Shown here piece after piece: positions 1-8,629 of a stretch of DNA of 64,000 bases. Source of the stretch: Pedobacter sp. ISL-64 (GTDB taxonomy: Bacteria > Bacteroidota > Bacteroidia > Sphingobacteriales > Sphingobacteriaceae); contig NZ_JAGGPU010000020.1 in NCBI RefSeq assembly GCF_018613605.1, positions 139,626-203,625 on the forward strand, read 5' to 3'. The notes under the pieces are model-generated. The model was not told where the DNA came from. It was given only the letters and a program-made list of their open reading frames with translations, and searched no databases. The position numbers and the translations under genes are program-made. Every line of letters begins with the position of its first letter. The first letter of the stretch is position 1.

Positions 1-23
1 TAACCAATAGATTTAACGAGATC

Positions 24-1565
24 ATGATGAAAAAACTTATCTTATCTGCGGCAGTATTCTGCAGTTCTATTTTAGTGCACGCACAAAACGAAACACAGTT
101 AACCATTAAACCAGCTGGCGATCAGATAGTGAGCAAGCACATTTACGGTCATTTTTCGGAGCATTTGGGCCGATGCATTTATGATGGCTTTTGGGTAGAT
201 GAAAATTCTACCATTCCGAATAAAGGAAGGATCCGTTTAGATATTGTAGATGCCCTGAAGAAAATAAAAGTCCCTAATCTGCGCTGGCCAGGCGGCTGTT
301 TTGCCGATGAATACCATTGGAGAGATGGCATCGGTCCGAGAAACCAACGTCCGAAAATGGTCAATACCAATTGGGGCGGCGTAACAGAAGACAATAGCTT
401 TGGTACACACGAATTTCTAGACCTCTGTCAGATGCTCGATTGCGAACCTTATATCGCAGGCAATGTAGGCAGCGGAACTGTTGAAGAAATGGCCAAATGG
501 GTAGAATACCTGAATTTTGACGGGGTTAGCCCAATGACGGCCATCCGTGCTCAAAACGGAAGAGAAAAACCATGGAAAGTTTCTTTCTGGGGCGTGGGTA
601 ACGAGAGCTGGGGATGTGGTGGCAATATGACACCTGCTTATTATTCTGATTTATACCGCAGGTACGCCACTTATGCACGTAATTATCCGGGCGCTCCGTT
701 AAAAAGAATTGCCAGCGGTGCAAATTCCGACGATTACAACTGGACAGAAACCTGCATGAAAAACATCGGCGACCAGATGTGGGGATTAACTTTACATTAT
801 TACACCATCCCAACAGGAAACTGGGGCAAAAAAGGATCGGCTACCAAATTTGATGAGGCACAATACTTTTCGACCATGAAAAACTGTTTAAAAATGGAAG
901 AACTGGTAACCAAACACTCAGCAATAATGGATAAATACGATCCAAAAAAGAAAGTGGCTTTAGTGGTTGACGAATGGGGAATCTGGACGGATGTAGAACC
1001 AGGAACAAACCCTGGTTTCTTGTATCAACAGAACAGTTTACGCGATGCTTTAATTGCTGGTACAACTTTGAATATCTTTAATAATCACTCCGATCGTGTT
1101 AAAGTAGCCAACCTGGCACAAACAATTAATGTTTTACAGGCCTTAATTTTAACCGAAAAGGATAAAATGGTCTTAACCCCTACTTATCATGTTTTTGATC
1201 TGTACAAAGTGCATCAGGATGCAAAATATCTACCGATTGCCTTTACCAGTCCTGATTATACTGTAGGCGATCAAAAAATTCCGGCTTTAAATGTTTCTGC
1301 TTCTCAGGATGCAAGTGGTGTTATCCATATTTCATTGGTGAATTTAGACCCAAACAAGAAAATTGCCTTAAGCACCGTTTTAGATGGGTTAAAATGGAGT
1401 TCGGTTACAGGACAGATTTTGACCTCAGCCAAACTTACCGATGTAAATACGTTTAGCGATTCGAACAAAGTGCACAATGCAAAATTTACAGGCGCAAAAA
1501 AATCAGGAAATTCGCTTAAAGTTGAGTTGCCTGCGCAATCAGTTGTGGTACTCGAATTAAAATAA
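24..1565 (+). CDS. abfA: Secreted alpha-L-arabinofuranosidase, GH51
   Basis: This 513-aa enzyme should release terminal alpha-L-arabinofuranosyl residues from arabinan or arabinoxylan oligosaccharides. Residues 1-21 form a Sec signal peptide ending HAQ, so it acts in the periplasm or outside the cell. The GH51 (beta/alpha)8 barrel follows and a beta-sandwich closes the protein. The acid/base Glu is E194 in WGVGNESWG and the nucleophile is E317 in VVDEWGIW; both are classic GH51 sites. The length is normal for the family. Two ATG codons stand in tandem at 24 and 27; either gives the same signal peptide. The next gene starts one base after the stop, so the two form an operon. Family certain, exact substrate inferred. 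Confidence 0.93.
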   Translation: MMKKLILSAAVFCSSILVHAQNETQLTIKPAGDQIVSKHIYGHFSEHLGRCIYDGFWVDENSTIPNKGRIRLDIVDALKKIKVPNLRWPGGCFADEYHWRDGIGPRNQRPKMVNTNWGGVTEDNSFGTHEFLDLCQMLDCEPYIAGNVGSGTVEEMAKWVEYLNFDGVSPMTAIRAQNGREKPWKVSFWGVGNESWGCGGNMTPAYYSDLYRRYATYARNYPGAPLKRIASGANSDDYNWTETCMKNIGDQMWGLTLHYYTIPTGNWGKKGSATKFDEAQYFSTMKNCLKMEELVTKHSAIMDKYDPKKKVALVVDEWGIWTDVEPGTNPGFLYQQNSLRDALIAGTTLNIFNNHSDRVKVANLAQTINVLQALILTEKDKMVLTPTYHVFDLYKVHQDAKYLPIAFTSPDYTVGDQKIPALNVSASQDASGVIHISLVNLDPNKKIALSTVLDGLKWSSVTGQILTSAKLTDVNTFSDSNKVHNAKFTGAKKSGNSLKVELPAQSVVVLELK

Positions 1566-1566
1566 A

Positions 1567-2505
1567 ATGATAAAAAAACTCATATGCCTCTCTATAATCT
1601 TACTATCGGCTTTTTTTAATGCTCAGGCACAGTCGAAAAAGGAGGTTTATCTCTTTGCCTATTTTAAAGGTAACGGGGAAGACGGGTTGCATCTGGCCTA
1701 TAGTAACGATGCATATAAATGGACCACGCTTAAAAATGACCAATCGTTCCTTACGCCTATGGTAAGCAAAGATAAATTGATGAGAGATCCTTGCATTATC
1801 CGAGGGGCTGATGGCTTATTTCACATGGTTTGGACAGTAAGCTGGAAAGATAAAGGTATCGGTTATGCCAGTTCGAAGGACCTGATTAGCTGGAGCGAGC
1901 AGCAGTTTTTACCGGTAATGGCTAAGGAAGATGGTGCGAGAAATACCTGGGCCCCTGAAATCACTTACGATAGCCGTACTAAAACCTATATGATTTATTG
2001 GGCTACAACCATTACGGGTAAGTTTAATGAAACAGCCTCAACTGAAGAAAGCGGCTACAATCACAGAATTTATTACGTTACCACCAAAGATTTCAAAACC
2101 TATTCGAAAACCAAACTACTTTACGATCCGGGTTTTAATGTAATTGATGCTACTATTGTAAAAAACGGGAAACAGTTTATCATGTTTTTAAAAGACGAGA
2201 CCCGTGAGCCCGCTCAAAAGAATATCAAAATAGCTTATGCCGATCAATTGATTGGTCCTTACAGCAAGGCGGGAAATCCAATTACTGGGAATTACTGGGC
2301 TGAAGGACCAACAACCTTAAAAACCGCTAATAACTGGATGGTGTATTTTGATAAATACCGCGATCATAAATATGGCGCAATCCAATCTGCAGATTTAAAA
2401 AACTGGACCGATGTTTCTGATAAAATCTCCTTACCAAAAGGTTTACGACACGGAACCATATTAACAATTAAGGAAAAAGAACTCAAAATCTTGTTAAAGC
2501 AATAG
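1567..2505 (+). CDS. Secreted GH43-like arabinosidase/xylosidase
   Basis: A 312-aa secreted protein with a signal peptide at residues 1-21 (FFNAQAQ) and a five-bladed beta-propeller of the GH43/GH32 type. Visible blade motifs are MRDPCIIRG near residue 73, TWAPEITYD near 127, and NYWAEGPTTLK near 242, whose Glu fits the catalytic acid. It follows the GH51 gene by one base, so the two are almost surely co-transcribed and act together on arabinose-containing side chains. Many proteins of this subgroup are annotated only as glycoside hydrolase family 43; the linkage it cleaves cannot be read from the sequence. Confidence 0.8.
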   Translation: MIKKLICLSIILLSAFFNAQAQSKKEVYLFAYFKGNGEDGLHLAYSNDAYKWTTLKNDQSFLTPMVSKDKLMRDPCIIRGADGLFHMVWTVSWKDKGIGYASSKDLISWSEQQFLPVMAKEDGARNTWAPEITYDSRTKTYMIYWATTITGKFNETASTEESGYNHRIYYVTTKDFKTYSKTKLLYDPGFNVIDATIVKNGKQFIMFLKDETREPAQKNIKIAYADQLIGPYSKAGNPITGNYWAEGPTTLKTANNWMVYFDKYRDHKYGAIQSADLKNWTDVSDKISLPKGLRHGTILTIKEKELKILLKQ

Positions 2506-2539
2506 GGGTTAAGAAAGCGAAATAATACCTGATTCTCCG

Positions 2540-3262
2540 TGGTCTGTGTCCGCACAGACCCCTTATATTCATGGATAAGATTTCTCCATTCCGTTGCACT
2601 TCAGTCGAAATGACGCCTTACATAATAGATCCTGAAACATGTTCAGGAGGACGATCGCCTTTAGATCCATCGTCATTTCGATCAACATTCTCTGGTCTGT
2701 GTCCTCACAGACCACTTATATTCATGGATAAGATTTCTCCATTCCGTTGCACTTCAGTCGAAATGACGCCTTACATAATAGATCCTGAAACAAGTTCAGG
2801 ATGACGATCGCCTTAGATCCATCGTCATTTCGATCAACATTCCCTTGTCTGTGTCCTCACAGACCTCTTATATTCATGGATAAGATTTCTCCATTCCGCT
2901 GCACTTCAGTCGAAATGACGCCTTACATAATAGATCCTGAAACAAGTTCAGGAGGACGATCGCCTTTAGATCCATCGTCATTTCGATCAACATTCTCTGG
3001 TCTGTGTTCTCACAGACCACTTATATTCATGGATAAGATTTCTCCATTCCGCTGCACTTCAGTCGAAATGACGCCTTACATAATAGATCCTGAAACAAGT
3101 TCAGGATGACGATCGCCTTAGATCCATCTTCATTTTGATCAACATTCCCTGGTCTGTGTCCTCACAAACCTCTTATATTCATGGATAAGATTTCTCCATT
3201 CCGCTGCACTTCAGTCGAAATGACGCCTTACATAATAGATCCTGAAACAAGTTCAGGATGAC
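2540..3262. repeat. Tandem array of about 152-bp units with a 305-bp higher-order period
   Basis: Five copies of a 152-153-bp unit begin, by the shared ATGGATAAGATTTCTCC block, at 2571, 2724, 2876, 3029 and 3181. Odd and even copies differ consistently: copies 1 and 3 read GGAGGACGATCGCCTTT and CTCTGGTCTGTGT, while 2 and 4 read GGATGACGATCGCCTT and CCCTTGTCTGTGT. The true duplication unit is therefore a 305-bp dimer. Each unit carries self-complementary pieces (GTCATTTCGA / TCGAAATGAC; TCTGTG / CACAGA; CCTGAA / TTCAGG). The array lies between two convergent genes. It is open in one + frame by chance of its period and I do not regard it as coding. Confidence 0.92.
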
Positions 3263-3282
3263 GGATCACGAAAATCAGTCCT

Positions 3283-5628
3283 CTATCTCACCAACCTCAC
3301 TTCGTATATATTTGCAATAGCTGATCCCTGATCGGCAACAAATTTCACTTCTAAGTCTGCTTTTAATAGCTCTTTGGGGATTAGATATTCTTGTGTATAA
3401 AAAGTATCACCTTTGTTTCCATCCAACTTTACTTTTTCAATTACAACACCATTAATCGAAATAGAAAAGTTTTTATTCTTTTCTTTTCCGTAATAAGTTA
3501 AACTCAGCTTATTTGCCGATAAATCTTTGTTTTTAAGCACATAACTAAACCATGCTTTTCCATTTCTAAAATGCCTTTCCTGATAAGTTCCGTTGTCGGT
3601 TTGCTCGCCCTTAAAATTGTGATCCGATTCTGGCTGCTGCTCTCCAGTGGTGATCAGATCGACGGTTCGCTGTTCCGTTTTCATTTTTTCTTCTTCTGCC
3701 AGCTTAATCGCCTTTGCACGCTCTGGCAATGCCTCTGCGCTGCTGTAAGGAAAATAAACCACATATCGCTTTTCAACCAGGGTGTAAAAAGGAACCAATT
3801 TTAAAGATTTGTATTTTGGCTGATAGATCGCATTTTGAGCACTGAAGGTTAAACTGTTTTTATCAATCAAAGTAATTTCATTTGCTAAGGTATTTTTAGC
3901 TCCTGTAACGAGTGGTGCGTCACTGATCGGGAATAATGGCCCTGAAGCAATATGCCCCATCCTACTGCCATCAGCTAATAAATTAGGTTGATTTAATGTA
4001 TCCATCGCTGCAGCGAGCACAACCGGGCCACGAAGAAAGGCCACCCAATCAGAACCGTCGGGCATAAACTCAGTAGTGGTGTGCATTGGCAATGAAATGT
4101 TAATCACATCGCCGGTAGCCCAAACACGATCGATACTGGCATACCCATTCGCATTACTTTCAGTGGCAACTTTTTTTCCATTAACCAAAACAGTCATTTT
4201 TCCCTGTTCTATCCAAACCGGCTGACGAAAATGTAGGGTAAAACGTTGCTTGTTCTTTAACTGAAGTTTGATTGTCGTATTTTCAGCATCTGGAAAAAGT
4301 GTTTGTTGTGTAAGCTGAATACCTTTTTCCTTCCAGTTTAAGGTAGAGGGAATGAAAAGATTTACATACAAGTCATTCTTGCCATGAGCATAAATCAACT
4401 CTCCATATTTACCATGATTTTCCAATCCCGAGCCTACACAGCACCAGAAACTCTCCTGCGGACTCGAATAAGTACGGTAATGCCCCGGCCGCATCGGTGT
4501 AAAATATACAAAACCACCTTTTGGCCGCTGCGAAGAGAGGATATGATTGTAAAGCGTGCGTTCGTAATAATCGAGATAAGTGTTAGAAGGCGCGGCCAAA
4601 AATAGTTGTTTGGTGAGCTTCAGCATATTGTAAGAATTGCAGGTTTCAGGCCCTTCGCGCGATTCTGTCATCGATGAAAAATCGTTGGCCGGATGAAAAT
4701 GTTCCCTAACACTATTTCCGCCAATAGCTACTGTTCTATGTTCTACTACTGTTTTCCAAAAGAAAGCAGCCGCATTTGCCCAGGAAGGGTCTTTATCCAA
4801 CAAGGCGATCTGCTCAAAACCAATCACCTTAGGTATCTGTGTATTTGCGTGCAGACCATTCAGTGAATCAGTATTTTTTAGCAATGGATTTAGAATGGAT
4901 CGATCTGAAAACCGTTTTGCCAGTTGAAGGTACTTTTGATTACCCGTTATCGCATAAACATGTGCGAAAGTTTCATTCAACCCACCATGTTCGCTTTTTA
5001 GAAGTTCCTGTACTTGCTGATCAGATAAATTCGTGACCAAATCCACACACCAATCGGTGAGTTTTAGGAGCATTTGTTTTGCTTTTTCATTACCTGCAAC
5101 CGCATAAGCATCGTAAAGGCCTGCATAAATTTTGTGGATATTGTACAAAGGAACCCACTTTCCATTCAGCGAAAAACTTGACGACTTGATGTTGCCTGCT
5201 TTGATCTCCTTCCAGATTTCTTTTCCACCAGGAATACCTGCCAAATACCCATCACCGTTTTTTACCTGGCATTTATCCAATTCGGCAATCATGTATTCCA
5301 TTCGGTCTTTAACCTTTGTATCACCGGTTGAAGCATACATTAAAGCCAGAGCAGACAAATAATGTCCGCCAATATGCCCGTCTAAACCCGTGTTTTCCCA
5401 GTTTCCGTATGATGCTGCTTTAGGTTTTAATCCTGCCTCCCTTAGGTAAGGCGCCAAAAGCCTATCCGCATCTAACGAAAGTATGTATTTTTTATCGGTT
5501 TCCTGAGCCTGCTTAAAAGGCCCTTCAAGCAAACGTACTTCCGTTAAATTAAATGGCTGCAAGTTCGCCTGTCCAAATGCAGTTCCGTACAGGGCGGTAA
5601 ACAATACAGCTGTAATTATTTTTTTCAT
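3283..5628 (-). CDS. Secreted GH127 beta-L-arabinofuranosidase (DUF1680)
   Basis: This 781-aa protein has a signal peptide (residues 1-19, YGTAFGQ) and the (alpha/alpha)6 barrel of GH127. The family uses a Zn-bound cysteine thiolate as nucleophile. Its four metal residues are visible: E328 and C330 in GPETCNSYNML, and C396-C397 in FWCCVGSG. It should remove beta-L-arabinofuranose from arabinans or hydroxyproline-linked arabinosides. Beta domains follow the barrel, and the last 120 residues form an extra beta-rich module seen in many Bacteroidota members. It is the third gene of a - strand operon with two esterases, 14 bases after the previous gene, and converges on the GH51/GH43 pair. Confidence 0.92.
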   Translation of the reverse strand: MKKIITAVLFTALYGTAFGQANLQPFNLTEVRLLEGPFKQAQETDKKYILSLDADRLLAPYLREAGLKPKAASYGNWENTGLDGHIGGHYLSALALMYASTGDTKVKDRMEYMIAELDKCQVKNGDGYLAGIPGGKEIWKEIKAGNIKSSSFSLNGKWVPLYNIHKIYAGLYDAYAVAGNEKAKQMLLKLTDWCVDLVTNLSDQQVQELLKSEHGGLNETFAHVYAITGNQKYLQLAKRFSDRSILNPLLKNTDSLNGLHANTQIPKVIGFEQIALLDKDPSWANAAAFFWKTVVEHRTVAIGGNSVREHFHPANDFSSMTESREGPETCNSYNMLKLTKQLFLAAPSNTYLDYYERTLYNHILSSQRPKGGFVYFTPMRPGHYRTYSSPQESFWCCVGSGLENHGKYGELIYAHGKNDLYVNLFIPSTLNWKEKGIQLTQQTLFPDAENTTIKLQLKNKQRFTLHFRQPVWIEQGKMTVLVNGKKVATESNANGYASIDRVWATGDVINISLPMHTTTEFMPDGSDWVAFLRGPVVLAAAMDTLNQPNLLADGSRMGHIASGPLFPISDAPLVTGAKNTLANEITLIDKNSLTFSAQNAIYQPKYKSLKLVPFYTLVEKRYVVYFPYSSAEALPERAKAIKLAEEEKMKTEQRTVDLITTGEQQPESDHNFKGEQTDNGTYQERHFRNGKAWFSYVLKNKDLSANKLSLTYYGKEKNKNFSISINGVVIEKVKLDGNKGDTFYTQEYLIPKELLKADLEVKFVADQGSAIANIYEVRLVR

Positions 5629-5642
5629 TGCTAAATGATAGT

Positions 5643-6524
5643 CTATTTTAAATGTTTATTTATCTCTTCGGCCATTCTTAATCCCAGCGCCCAGGTCCCA
5701 TTGGTACCAAAATGGATATGATCTTTTGGATAACGCGTATTTTTATCACTCGCTCTTTGGCTAAGATCATCAGTGAGTATAACATAAGCGTTGCGGACAG
5801 ATAATGATGTTTTAGCACTCGATGCCACTTCACGCTGTCCGTTTCGAACTTCATCTATTGCTATACTCTTGTTGGGTGGTGGGCAAACATAACCGTAAAC
5901 AAACAGCATATTGGCTGTTTTTAAATCCTGTCTAACCCGAATAATGAATTGTTTCAAATTTTTACCGTAACTCTTGCTTATTTCCTCCCCTTTATCAGTA
6001 TCGGATTCGCCCTGCTGCCACAACATACCCTTAATCAAAGGTTGATAACCACGTTTGACTAAACTATCCAACCCAGATTTAATCGTACTCATAAATACCT
6101 TATATTGTAAACCTTGGTTTATGGTATCCTTTTGGTCCTTCCCTGGATTCCATTGTTTATAAAGATTGGTACCACTATGTGCATGTTTTATAATGGCTAT
6201 ACGAGCTTTTGGACGAAGATTTTGTAATTGTGATCCAAAACCCAGTTCAGGGCCAAAACGGTCGGGCGATTCTGATGAAGCATGTAATGGAAACCATTGA
6301 TCAGGTAAAAAACTACTATTAAGATGAGGTTTTCCTGTATGATAAATCAAAACCCTGCGATCAACTTTCATCGAATCATCCATATTGGACAAGTATCCTT
6401 GTCCAGTTGCATTCGACTGTCCACCAATCAGATAAACCTCAATTACAGGCTTTTTTTGACCGAAACAAGAAAAGCTAATAAAAGTTAATATTAAAATTAA
6501 GTTACCGCTCATTTTAATTCCCAT
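5643..6524 (-). CDS. Secreted SASA-type carbohydrate acetylesterase (SGNH fold)
   Basis: A protein of the sialate O-acetylesterase-like group (CE6/DUF303, SGNH hydrolase). The block I Ser lies in YLIGGQSNATGQG, a Gln-rich WQQGESDTDKG block follows, and DHIHFGTNG near the end carries the catalytic Asp/His. The likely role is removal of acetyl groups from plant polysaccharide. The frame opens at 6539, but I prefer the ATG at 6524 (MGIKMSGN) because it gives a compact signal peptide ending CFGQ; an ATG at 6512 is a third choice. With 6524 the gene overlaps the end of the upstream esterase by 11 bases, which implies translational coupling. Confidence 0.82.
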   Translation of the reverse strand: MGIKMSGNLILILTFISFSCFGQKKPVIEVYLIGGQSNATGQGYLSNMDDSMKVDRRVLIYHTGKPHLNSSFLPDQWFPLHASSESPDRFGPELGFGSQLQNLRPKARIAIIKHAHSGTNLYKQWNPGKDQKDTINQGLQYKVFMSTIKSGLDSLVKRGYQPLIKGMLWQQGESDTDKGEEISKSYGKNLKQFIIRVRQDLKTANMLFVYGYVCPPPNKSIAIDEVRNGQREVASSAKTSLSVRNAYVILTDDLSQRASDKNTRYPKDHIHFGTNGTWALGLRMAEEINKHLK

Positions 6525-7842
6525 CTGGTTTAACCACACTGCTTTTAGGGCTCTCTGGCCAGTGCCAATCTGTAGGGTTATCTGGTTTTGAAGGATCGAA
6601 TTTGGGCAGATCGTCTACCAGGTATTTTGCAATGGCTAATTTCTGTTCCTTAATACCTAAAATGATGCATTGTGCAATTTCATAAGCCCCATAAGGATTA
6701 AAGTGTGTGTTATCGGCTAATGCTTTATCCTGACCTGGATAACTGTTAGCAGGATAATGAACAAAGGCTTTTTTCGATGGCTCTTCGCCCAAAGCATTAA
6801 ACAAAGTCGATGTCATGGCATTTAAATCAATTAAAGCTACTTTTTCATCAGCAGCCACTTTACGTGCTGCAGCAGGGAAATCGCCAAGAGAATTTACAAT
6901 TTTTCCATCCAGGCCAAAAGACCTTCTACTGGTTGAGGTAACCACAACAGGAATCCCTCCTTTTTTCTTCACTTCCAAAATAAATGTTTTTAACCTTTCG
7001 GTATATGATTTATAAGCGCCATCGTTTGGCCCTTTATCTTTTTGATCGTTATGTCCAAATTCAATAAAAAGGTAATCGCCAGGTTTCATCACACTTAAAA
7101 CCTTCGCTAATCTTTTGCTCCCTAAAAATGAACCCAGCGTTAAGCCAGATTCAGCGTGATTGGCAATCGCAACACCAGGTTTAAAAAAACGGGGAATCAT
7201 TTGCCCCCACGATGCCCAAGGTTCATCATCCTGGTTCACCACAGTCGAGTTCCCGGCTAAGAAAACAGTAACCTGATCGTCTACTTTTGTAATTTCGAGT
7301 GCCTGTAGTGCGGTTTGATGGTCAAATTCTAAAGTCAGTTTATCATCCCAATCGAGTTTGGTAAGTTCGCGTGGTTTTAAAGAAACAAGTTGTCCGCCGG
7401 CAATATGTTTATCTTTAATATTTACGATAAAAGTTTTAGTTAGCGATTGCCCAGCTGTGGTTTTCACATTTTCGAGCATCAACCTTCTCGATTCTGCTTT
7501 TACCGTACTTAATGCGGGGCCTTTCGGATCGCCTAATGTGATTGTTATTTTGTAATTACCCTCTGGAACGGCTACCGAAAAATAAAATGGTTTATCACTC
7601 TTTACCAGATCTGAAGTCAAATAATTCTTCCCACCATAATCTATGCCCACAACTTTCGAATCAAAATCGAAACCATAACCCTTTTCTGTGCTGTAAACAT
7701 CAGTTGGCAAAACTGGTGTATAACCTTTAGCAACCTTTCCGGTACCAAAATCAAATTTGTAATTGGTTTTTTCTTGGGCCTGGGATAGATTGACAATTAA
7801 ACCAAGAAAAATGAATGGTTTAATAAACTTTTGAATGCTCAT
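6514..7842 (-). CDS. Secreted rhamnogalacturonan acetylesterase-like protein (CE12, SGNH)
   Basis: This 442-aa protein has a signal peptide (to SQAQ), then a beta domain at about residues 25-190 that begins YKFDFGTGKVAKGY, a module common at the N-terminus of pectin esterases. An SGNH hydrolase domain follows. Its motifs are VFLAGNSTVV (Ser), the Gly in AESGLTLGS, FGHNDQKD (Asn) and DNTHFNPYGAY (Asp/His). It should deacetylate rhamnogalacturonan-I, which exposes arabinan-bearing pectin to the neighbouring glycosidases. It is the first gene of the - strand operon 7842 to 3283. Confidence 0.87.
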   Translation of the reverse strand: MSIQKFIKPFIFLGLIVNLSQAQEKTNYKFDFGTGKVAKGYTPVLPTDVYSTEKGYGFDFDSKVVGIDYGGKNYLTSDLVKSDKPFYFSVAVPEGNYKITITLGDPKGPALSTVKAESRRLMLENVKTTAGQSLTKTFIVNIKDKHIAGGQLVSLKPRELTKLDWDDKLTLEFDHQTALQALEITKVDDQVTVFLAGNSTVVNQDDEPWASWGQMIPRFFKPGVAIANHAESGLTLGSFLGSKRLAKVLSVMKPGDYLFIEFGHNDQKDKGPNDGAYKSYTERLKTFILEVKKKGGIPVVVTSTSRRSFGLDGKIVNSLGDFPAAARKVAADEKVALIDLNAMTSTLFNALGEEPSKKAFVHYPANSYPGQDKALADNTHFNPYGAYEIAQCIILGIKEQKLAIAKYLVDDLPKFDPSKPDNPTDWHWPESPKSSVVKPDGN

Positions 7843-8629
7843 ATACTTAAGGTTTGACGTAGGATCTGTTTGATGATTGAATCCATCATGATCGCTTTCC
7901 TAAACTCTGGTTAAATAAACGTCTACCTGACATTTATAAACGAATATATAAAAACAATTCCCAATTAAAATGAGAATGAACAGCGTATTTAAAATTTAAG
8001 CGTTTTTTTAATAAAAGTACATTCTCGGCAAACTCAGAAAACAACAAATTTCCAATTTTAAATACTAATTAATACTACAAAGATAAACGATTCACAATGT
8101 CACATAAATTTCTTCAGTTTTTAATTAAAAAATTATAAGTCAAAGAAATATTAAGCTATAAGACCAAAAACCCCATTTCACGAGCTTAAATCAATAAAAA
8201 TTCAATAATTTTTAATCAAAAAAGCATAAAAATTCAACACAAAACGTATAAAATCAGACTATTATAAAAATAAATTCGTAAATTAACCCATTATTAATAC
8301 TAACTCAATATGGATAGTCTTTTTTTGTATTTGAAATTTAAATACACTACATAAAGAACCATAATTGAAAACATTAATTAGAATTTTGTTCATAAAATTC
8401 ATTTTTAAATGAAAAAATAGGTTGCTTTTCAAACGCTTGTTCAGTTCATTCATTTATAAATTTTTAAAACAATTTGACTTGATCAAGTCGTATATTAGTC
8501 TAATTAATCATACACACTAATTGCAGCCCTAAAAAGCTCTGTTATTGCGTATTACAGGCAGGCATAAAGAACCATTATGTTTCGCTTTTAGTCATCCATC
8601 AAACAGAAGAAGTAGAAAAATCTAAAGCC
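7843..8629. other. AT-rich divergent intergenic region
   Basis: About 790 bases separate the pectin operon (-) from the polyketide operon (+). I see no supported gene. The stretch is very A+T rich from about 7970 to 8470. On the - strand, TATCTTTG (8085 to 8078) fits the Bacteroidota -7 element, with TTTA in place of TTTG 19 bases upstream; this would give the esterase operon a leader of roughly 230 bases. For the + operon only a weak candidate is visible (TATGTTTC at 8576). Confidence 0.5.
8078..8108 (-). promoter_or_regulatory. Possible promoter of the pectin/arabinan operon
   Basis: Read on the - strand, TTTA (8108-8105), 19 bases, then TATCTTTG (8085-8078). The -7 box is perfect for the Bacteroidota consensus TAnnTTTG, and the -33 box is one base off. 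The distance to the first gene is about 230 bases, so it is a candidate only. Confidence 0.35.

Noticed and set aside
2571..3109. Open + frames of 77 and 102 codons with repeating protein sequence
   Set aside because: They come from the 152-bp repeat array, have no conserved start context and encode the complement of hairpin elements.
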